Below, one piece after another: positions 25,957 to 34,500 of a stretch of DNA of 64,000 nucleotides; the stretch's first letter is position 1; each line of letters begins with the position of its first letter. The DNA is taken from positions 1 to 64,000 of the forward strand of contig JAUCBJ010002220.1 of the NCBI GenBank assembly GCA_032718475.1. The letters run 5' to 3'. The position numbers and the translations under genes are program-made. Source of the DNA: Nemertoderma westbladi. Lineage: Eukaryota > Xenacoelomorpha > Nemertodermatida > Nemertodermatidae. The notes below the pieces were generated by a model. The model made no database searches and was not told the origin of the DNA. It saw only the letters and a program-made list of their open reading frames with translations.

Positions 25957-26043
25957 GGTTCAGTAGCTCAGTTGGTAGAGCGTTGGAAATTATATGTGTA
26001 GTAGGTATCGAGTTCGAATCCTAGTAAGTGCGAATTATTTTTT
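25957..26043 (+). ncRNA. tRNA-like Pol III unit inside U3 of the 5' LTR
   Basis: TAGCTCAGTTGG at 25964-25975 matches an A box and the D arm: GCTC, AGTTGGTA loop, GAGC. GTTCGAATC at 26012-26020 matches the B box and T loop. TTTTTT at 26038-26043 is a Pol III terminator. Distances fit a tRNA. The T stem has two mismatches and two wobbles, and positions 1-7 do not pair with the 3' strand, so this is not a functional tRNA. It is a tRNA pseudogene or tRNA-derived SINE head that keeps a full internal Pol III promoter. Transcription is inference. Confidence 0.6.
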
Positions 26044-26100
26044 GTGCAGAATTTCAACTCATTTAAATTAACCGCTACAAATTAATTGCATTTGTCTGTA

Positions 26101-26270
26101 CCAATAAGGCTGTAGTTATTTGATTGTAACCAATGTCGTGCAAGTTATATATTAGCTGGACCAATAAGCTATCTTTAAAACCTCGTTAGAACCCATAGAA
26201 CAATCGAGAATTTTCTCGATTGATTGCAGCACAAATTTAGTATATAAAGGTGCGATTCGTTCATTAGTTA
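26101..26270 (+). promoter_or_regulatory. Pol II core promoter of the BEL-1 5' LTR
   Basis: TATATAAAGG lies at 26241-26250. CCAAT boxes lie at 26101, 26130 and 26161. A perfect 22-bp palindrome, CAATCGAGAA-TT-TTCTCGATTG, lies at 26201-26222, 18 bp upstream of TATA; its centre GAATTTTC has the GAAnnTTC form of a heat-shock element pair. A start site near 26268-26275 is expected. Confidence 0.7.
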
Positions 26271-26356
26271 TCTCTCAATCTACTCAAGCCATCATTCACT
26301 TTCTGTCTTATTTCAGATTACATTGTTTATTGTATAATAGTTATTATATCTTTTGT

Positions 26357-26362
26357 AATAAA
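26357..26362 (+). terminator. AATAAA poly(A) signal in R of the 5' LTR
   Basis: It lies about 90 nt after the expected start site, a normal R position. The equivalent copy in the 3' LTR at 40997-41002 would serve 3'-end formation. Confidence 0.6.
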
Positions 26363-27749
26363 AGTCAGAAATACTAGTCACATCTCAGCCCTTTTCTATC
26401 TGTTTTACTATGGTTTCACTACGGTGAACAAACTCAGGGACAGGATGGCCGGCTAGAGATCGGGCCGCAGCAATGAACGGGAACATCACGGGAATGTAGA
26501 CGAGAGACAACCCGCAATACCATCTTAGAGTTATTCGCCCATCGCCTGAAAGGTTAGACAGCGTTCGATCCTTGCTACCTAAGTGTAAGACCAAAAGATC
26601 AAAGGTAGACGTAGTGACACGCTGCAAGCCTAAAATTACATCATAGGGACTGTACTGTCTTGATTCAGGGAAAACCGCAGTAGACCTTCATATTCCTACG
26701 GGGGGAGAGGGAGAGAGAGCAGATACTAGTACGCAGATAGGACGTAGGCACACCGGTACAAGGCATACACATTGGTTAGGGTGCAGCAAACTGTACGCTT
26801 AACTCTTGCTAAGTACAGGTGTGTGTGCGACTATTTGCCGTACAACGGTGTCCGTTACATCAGAACTTGTAGGCTAGGGGGGTTGCTGTGTTTTCACCTG
26901 AATTGGGATTGTACCGTTCAGGCGGTAGGGCAGTTTACGCTAGGCGCAAATAAATTGAGGCTATCAGGGATACTAACATCTACCGTGTCCCCGCCAACGC
27001 CCTAATAGGAAGTTACCCGGACTACCTGGGTGACTAAAATTCTAGATAGGAGCCAGGATAGCTATTAGTACCCGTACGCCTACAGTAGTAAACTAACACA
27101 TCTCTTCTTAGTATCAGGGACCTGGTACCTAAAATTGCCGAATTCTGGGCGTAGTATTAACCTTATGCCTGAATTTGAGTCCTGGAAATACGCAAGAGGG
27201 GAAGGAACCTTATCATTCGTGAGTATTGGACCTACAAGTTATAAAATTAGAATATTCGTAAAATGCACACCGTACCCAGTAATTATATATGTGAAGGAGC
27301 AAAACTGCTTTGACCGTTCAGAATTAACACATGCGCGTTAAAATTTATTTACACCTCGAAATATATAAAATTAACTTTCGTCCTTACTGCACTTTGCTCG
27401 CTAGTTAGACATCTCCAAATCTGCTCTATACCTAGCTAGCGTCCTTTTGCCCAACCATATAAATCACACCGCGGCAAAGTATACGAGCCTCTTAGTCCGT
27501 CAGTGAGTCAGCCTGATTTTAGGATTCGCTGCGCGGGATTTTGTTTTATCGAAGTTTGTCTGCTCGTAGACTGTTTTCTGCCTCACCGGTTAAAAGAGAT
27601 CGATACTGCAATATATTCGCTTACTTGGGGTTTACTGTTTTGGTGAGAAGGTCGGATTTATGATTTGATTTACAAACTTTACAGTAGGATATTGCAGGTA
27701 TTGTTACCGTCTCTTCCGATAGTAGGAATAGGCGTATCTCTCCAATTTA

Positions 27750-28562
27750 GTAGGAATATGTTTTACTGAACTACGGTTCGGTAGGACTAAAGTTATTTGA
27801 AAATTTTGTATTTTGAGGTAAAAATTTATATTTGATTAGCTAAGTGCTAATTTTTTGAAATAAAATTTGATTTGAACCGCGTGTAAAATATTTTTGGAAT
27901 TGAATACCGGTGTTTAAAAGGGTTTAAATACCATATTGTACCGGTACAAATTTTTTCGTAAAAGTAAAACCTAACTCTTTTGTTTTTTCAGGATTCAGAA
28001 CTCATTTCTAGACTGTAACGGGAGCAAGACCGTGTTTAGCAAGTTTGGGAGATAGATAACTCAACAACTTTGGTTGAGAAAATCGCGTTTCGTCCGCAAC
28101 GTTAAAAACGGAAAGGTTCACGTTCGGTTTGTATCTGGGAATCTGTTTTTCTGGAGAATTATTGGAGTGGGTGAGTTCGAAAAGTTGCATAAATAAGTTA
28201 GGCATTACCGTATTAGTTAAAAATTATTGTGGGTTCCACTGTCTCAAGTATTTATGCATTCCGTACGATTTCTTTGTTCATTGCTGAATTAGTCCGTATT
28301 ATTGTATTTAATTTACCTTTTGATAACGCATATCGTTATCCGATTTATTTGTTGTAAAATTGGCCGCTAGGCTAATTTTATTATATACTTATTCCGTGAC
28401 ATTTATTTGCTGTAAAATTGGCCGTTTTAGGCTAATTTTATCCATCTGCTATAAAATCAGCCGGTAGGCTAATTTTATAAGACTGTAATTAGTACCGTTT
28501 AGATATAAATACGGTAAACTCGATACTTTGACACTCACTTCACTTGACTTACAACTACCGAA
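27750..28562 (+). other. BEL-1 untranslated leader
   Basis: It runs from the LTR end to the gag-pol ATG. No TGG-starting primer-binding site is seen in the first 40 bases. AGTAGGAATA occurs inside the LTR end (27721-27730) and again across the border (27749-27758). The 3' half carries three related stem-loops. The last 60 bases before the ATG are unremarkable. No ORF of note. Confidence 0.8.
28355..28477 (+). promoter_or_regulatory. Three related stem-loops in the BEL-1 leader
   Basis: TAAAATTGGCC pairs with GGCTAATTTTA (one G-U) at 28355-28365/28370-28380 and at 28413-28423/28430-28440. TAAAATCAGCC pairs with GGCTAATTTTA (one mismatch) at 28452-28462/28467-28477. Each is an 11-bp stem with a 4-6-nt loop, and the last ends 85 nt before the gag-pol ATG. 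A packaging or translation-control role is inferred from position only. Confidence 0.65.
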
Positions 28563-31500
28563 ATGAGTGACAAACAAGACTATACGAAGAATACACAAAC
28601 CGACTATGACTCATGTGACGCGGATAAGTCAGCAGCGGAAGAACAACAGGGGAAGACTCGCGAGCCTACCGAACCTACACCGTGTGCGTCACCAGTACAT
28701 CCAACGGGAGTACCGGATGCCGTAGTACGAGGCGACGGCAGGACCGAGGACTTTCTAACTGTTCCGCAACCTAGATATAGGGAAACGGAAATGGTAAGTT
28801 CAGCAGGAAGCACAGAAAGTGTGGTTAGAAGCGTCGGAGGATACATGGCGCATATAACCAGGAGCATTGGAGAAGGCCAACGCATATTAGACGGGTTGAC
28901 CGCTCCGATGTCTCGATTCGAGTTCTACACCCTCCAGGTTAGAGTACAGAGTAAAGTATATAAGTCCGTAGATAATCTAGTTGGCCTACAAGATCTAGCT
29001 AGACAGAGACAGGACATGGATACTCAACTTAGAATCCTTGAGAAACTAATGATCACTAGAGAGAAACTGATTCAGTTTAAGTCGACGATTAGACAGATAC
29101 AACAGGAACAAGCGGACCAGTTGTTAGGTGAGTCAGTTTCGGACGAATTATTACAGCCCGAGGAAGAACAGGAACTGTACCGACTGGATGGACAATTGAA
29201 ACACCTGACGGATCACTTGCGCATGTGCGGCGAAGACGTCGGGGATTGGGAAACCGTGCCGGAGGCTACGAGGGAAACTTCACTCGCACAAATCGAATCG
29301 GCACCGGGAATACTAAATCAATCGCTGGTAAGTATTCGTAGCGAAATCTGCGAGGGAAGTATGGTCACGTCAGAAGTTGCTCGACAACAGCAAGAATTCT
29401 GCCGACAACGACGAGAAATGGAGGAACAAGCTCAACTTCTAGTGATGCAGGCAGCAGTAGAGGAAGAGAAGCTACGCGTTGCGAATATAGCGAGAATCTC
29501 TCATCTACAGGAACAAGCTGAATTAGAAGCAGCCGAAGTAGAAAGGTTAGAGCGAGACATTGCCCGACAAGCGGCAGCGGCAGCGGCCGAGTCAGAGCGA
29601 CAAGCGGCAGCGGCAGCGGCAGCGGCCGAGTCAGAGCGACAAGCGGCAGCGGCAGCGGCGGAATTAGAACGAGACAGGTTAGTTTCGGAAGCACGGGCCG
29701 AAATGAAAACACGGCAAATAAAGGCTCAATCCGCTATACGACAAGCAGAGTTTGAGGCGCAACAACGACAAACGGAACAACGAGAGAAGACAGCTAAACT
29801 TCATTTCGAACTCGAGAAGAAGGCGAGAGAATTAGCGAACGCCGAGGAAGATCTGGATCAAAAGGCCCGCGATCGATCGATGAGATCTCGAGACGGACAT
29901 GACTTGGACCAGATAGAGGTAAGAAATCGCCAAATTCAGGAACGAAAGAAGGAAGGAAGCGTAGGAGCACCCGGACGGGAACGACAATTAGTAAAGGACT
30001 TGTGTCAACGATTCCCACAGGTAACTCATATGTTTGCACCGGTTACGACTAAGGAACCTGTTTCGATTGCGGGTAGTAGTAACATTTCTCCTATCCATGG
30101 TGCGACGGAACACAGGTTTGTTATTCCGGACAAGTTTACACCGCCAAGAGCAACGTCGTCGCCTATTCCGAAAGTCAAGGTAAGTAACCCACCGATTACA
30201 GATCGTAGTAGTTTATTAGTCGGACCTGCACTACTGACGACAAAACAGGTGAGTCCACCTTTGACACCTAAACCCGTTACGCACTACGATTACCCAATGA
30301 CATTTCGGCCTACAAGGCCTTTGGATTCAAACGCGGTCGTCCGACCACCAGTTCAGTTTACGTCGCAATCTACGACTTCGAGGAAGACTTGTGAGCCTAC
30401 CGAACAACGGAGAACAGTGGAGACGCGACCGTTCAACCAGTTTACATCGCAATCTACGACTTCGAGGAAGACTTGTGAGCCTACCGAACAACGGAGATCA
30501 GTGGACGATGTTCCGAAACGAGCCGTTAGAATTCGAACGACGCAACGGACGCGAGCACGTCGACCACCATATCCAGATGATAGTAGTACTTCAAGCGAAT
30601 CGGATTACCCGAAACGCGAGGTATTTAGAACAGGGGCGGCCGACGAATATAAACGCGAGCGTTCAGACAACTCCTTTGCAGACAATCCTCCACAGAATAC
30701 ACCAACACAGAAGGCGTTACAACCAACGAACGCAATTAGTACACAACAGTTCGCCGACATTCTGCGACCAGTTGTCAATAAGTTGGCTCAGATCGAGGAA
30801 CGTCTGGAGGAAGTTCAAACCGACAGTTCGAGAAATTCCGAATTCGAACACAATAGACACCCGAAGGGACCACAAAGACCGGTACCTTCAAACCCCACAT
30901 CGTATCAGGGAAAAGCGCCAAGAAGGGAGAACATCAACCAGGTTACCAACCAAGGACGCGAAACTCTGAACGTTGCCGAGGAGATAGCGAAATTCGCAGC
31001 CAGACAGGGATTGCCGGTACAACAACCACCGAAGTTCTCCGGTAGCTCAAAACACTGGCATACCTTCGTAGACTATATTGAATCCCAGATCGCCGTGTGC
31101 GCCTTTACATCACGAGAGAAGTTCAATTACTTGCTCCAAACGTTGTCAGGAGAACCTAAACGTTTGGCGGAGACTTTCGTCGGTGTACCAGACGCTTTCG
31201 AACTAGCGTACGATCGTTTGACTTCGATATACGGAGGTACAGTGAGTATGGCCAGGTCAGTAATAGAAGAACTCTGTAAGGGAGGGGCTATCACTAAACC
31301 CGTCGACTTACTAAAACTGGCTGACGAGATTAAGAACGCTATCACTACCTTAAGATCAATTGGACAACTTGATTACGGGAATACACCTACAGTCCTATTA
31401 AAGATAATAGGACGACTCCACCATCGACTTCGTCGGGAGTGGAGGAAGGTCGAATATCAGCGAGAGGAGCGAGGAGGATTCCTAAAATTAGAAGATGTGT

Positions 31501-34500
31501 ACCTTTTAATATCCAGGGAGGCGGTAGTAGAAACTCGATCTAACTATACCGACCAGCACATCGTGGCAGAAGGGATCACACTGCCATCCTCCAACCGACA
31601 AAAACCCCAGACAACATCCACAAAGACGGCCACTTACGCCACACCGACGGAATCACGACAATTCTCAGACGGTAATAGAGTATCTGCGCCCATTGGGACG
31701 AAACAGACGAGACAGCAACTCAGCGCTGACTTCAACGGCTGCCAATACTGCGAACATTTAGGTAAGCGGTATATTGGTCACAAGTTACGAGGTTGTCGAC
31801 AATTTCGCGAGTTGAACTCAGAAGAACGACGGCTGCAGATACGGCCACTGGACTCTTGTTGGCGGTGTACGCGACACGGACACGTCCGTAAGGATTGCCC
31901 AAATACCGACACTTGTCCATCCTGTGGACGCAACCACGACGGTCTGCTCCACACAGACAGCCACACGCCGACGAAACGCTTCGCCAGGGAACACCCGGAA
32001 GCAGCAGCGAGATGTGATGCGGCTTACCGAAAACGAGAATCGAAAACGACTCCGACTTTCGTGACCCATATAGAGGATTGCTTTTCAGAACAATCCGGAT
32101 CGTCGGACGAAGAATCAGACGACGACGAATATTCTAATGGAGACGAACAACCGTCAATCGCGCTCCTGACCACTGACCAACTGAAGGGATTCAGTGTAAT
32201 CCCGATTAAAGTTACTGGCACAAAAGGGAGTAAGAGGATTTACGCGATTCTAGACTCAGCCTCATCTCACAGTTACGTGGATGAAAAGATAGCTGACGTC
32301 GTAACGGATCTCAGACAAGGTAAACACGTCAGTTATACAGTAAGTAGTATGCACGGCCAGCGTGCAATACCAGTGACACGAGTTAAGTTGGACTTAGACT
32401 CTCTTCTTCCAAAATCGCAACACAGCGAGAGGGAGAGGTCTTTGTTGCCCTTTAGAGATCTAACCTTTGCGGCCACGAAGGACTTTAGTAACCTACTAGG
32501 TCCAGTGCCGGAACAATCTCTGGAGGACCGTAAGTATTTCAGACACCTTGGTGTACCCGAATGTCCTGTCAATTATAGATCGGTAGCAATGCTGATCGGG
32601 ACGGACCAATTCAACCTACATCAGGTGTGGGAAACCAGACCATCGGCAGTTGTAGCAGGAAACGCATACGCCTGCAGAACGCCGATAGGGTGGTATACTC
32701 GAGCGCCTGTGCGCACACTAGACGTAAGTGACGAGGAAGACGACGTACAGAGTACATGTAGTTTATTGACTACAAACTCAATTCATTCCTTTTCACACGA
32801 CGTGAACCATACTACGCTACAGTCGACAAAACATCACAGACGTGTAACTAGTATGATAAGTCACAAGGAGCAGCTAACCCACAAGGTGAGTTTAGAACTT
32901 GGGGAGAAGACGAATCAGCTAGAGATTCCATCGACGACAGATGATAGGCTTGCGAGTCTACCTACCCCAATAACTTCAACAGTGCCCATCGATATCGACG
33001 ATGACGCGTTGAAAATTCATCAGTTGGAACAAGCCGCCTTGGACAAAGAATTAACGGAGAAGACTATCAGGTGGTTAGAACAAGATACAGCTGAACCTGG
33101 TAGCTACGACCCTTGTATGTCGGAACAGGAGAAACAATCTCTAAAGATCATGGAGGATACTATCCGACAGACGGAGGACGGACATTACGAGGTGGGTATG
33201 TTATGGCGTAGCCAAAGTCCTAAACTTATAAATAACTACCCACTGGCTTTAAGACGTCTACACTCAATCCGACAACGTCTATTAAAGGACGAGAAAGCCC
33301 ATCTGCAGTACAACACTCAGATGAAGACATATTTGACAAAGGGATACGCTATCCGAATGACTAACCCGGAGCGAGTGACAGACCAGACGTACTACTTGCC
33401 ACATCACTATGTGAGACATCCCGACAAACCAGATAAAGTACGCGTAGTCAATGACTGTGCGGCTCTGTTTGAGGGAATGTCCCTCAATAGTGAATTGATG
33501 GATGGACCGAACATGAATAATTATCTTATGGGGGTGATTATGCGCTTCCGTCAGCGTCAAGTAGCCTTTACTTGCGACGTTGAAGCGATGTTTCACCAAG
33601 TGAAAGCGTTAGAGCGAGACAGAGACAGTTTGCGGTTTCTCTGGTATCCGGAAGGGGACTTAAGTCTACCACCAGCGACTTACCAAATGCAAGTTCGCGT
33701 TTTCGGTGCCAGAGACAGCCCAAATTGTACGATGTACGCCTTGAAGCAAGCCGCTAGAGATCAGAAACATCTGTATGACCCAGAGATAATTAGAATTGTA
33801 GAACGTGACTTTTACGTTGATGACGGTTTACAAAGTTGCGACACAGTAGAACGTGCTACAACAGTAGCACATCAATTACGGGACTGCTTGGCGGGCGGAG
33901 GTTTTAACCTCACCAAATTCGCCTCAAACAGTGCCGAATTAGTTGACTCATTCGGAACTACTGAGCGTGGAGGTGGTGACATAGACCTAGAGTTCGAACC
34001 ACTACCGACGACTAAGGTGTTGGGGCTCTTTTGGGACCCAAACACAGACAACTTTCGAGTGAAGGTGAGACTGGACAGTCAAGGAGACACACTGACCAAG
34101 AGATCATGCTTGTCAAAGTTGAGCCGATTGTTCGATCCGTTAGGATTCATCAGTCCAGTAATACTGCAAGCTCGCATTTATATGCGCAGTATATGGAAGG
34201 ATGGACTAACATGGGACGAGCCGATCTCATCAGACCAAGTGGACTTATGGAAGACCTGGGAGGCGGAATTGTCTTCGTTAGAGGATTATTCCATACCCAG
34301 GGTTTACTTTCCATTACAGAGTACATTTCCTGACAACTTGGAACTACACTGTTTTTCCGACGCCAGTGACAACGGGTTTGGTGTGGCAGCGTATTTGCGC
34401 AGACAAGTAGAATCAGACGAGTTCGATGTTTCGCTCATTACTTCCAAGGCTAAGACCATGCCTACTAAGTATATGACGACACCACGAGCCGAGCTACAAG

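Larger units (their letters stand above)
25831..27749 (+). repeat. 5' LTR of BEL-1 (1919 bp)
   Basis: Same length and, apart from one base, same sequence as 40471-42389. The ends are TATAGAATTA and CCAATTTA rather than TG...CA. U3 carries a tRNA-like unit, three CCAAT boxes, a 22-bp palindrome and a TATA box. R contains AATAAA at 26357. The remaining ~1.37 kb to 27749 would be an unusually long U5 without a credible ORF. A second weak TATA-like word (ATATAAAT) lies near 27458. Confidence 0.95.

Noticed and set aside
25957-26033. A functional tRNA gene in the LTR
   Set aside because: Acceptor strands do not pair and the T stem has two mismatches. Only the internal promoter boxes are kept.
26385-27341. 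Small ORFs inside the LTRs of BEL-1
   Set aside because: Short, no recognisable domain, and identical in both LTRs only because the LTRs are identical.
29365-29712. Minus-strand ORF opposite the gag coiled coil
   Set aside because: Mirror of Ala/Glu/Arg-rich coding sequence on the plus strand; Pro/Leu-rich low complexity.
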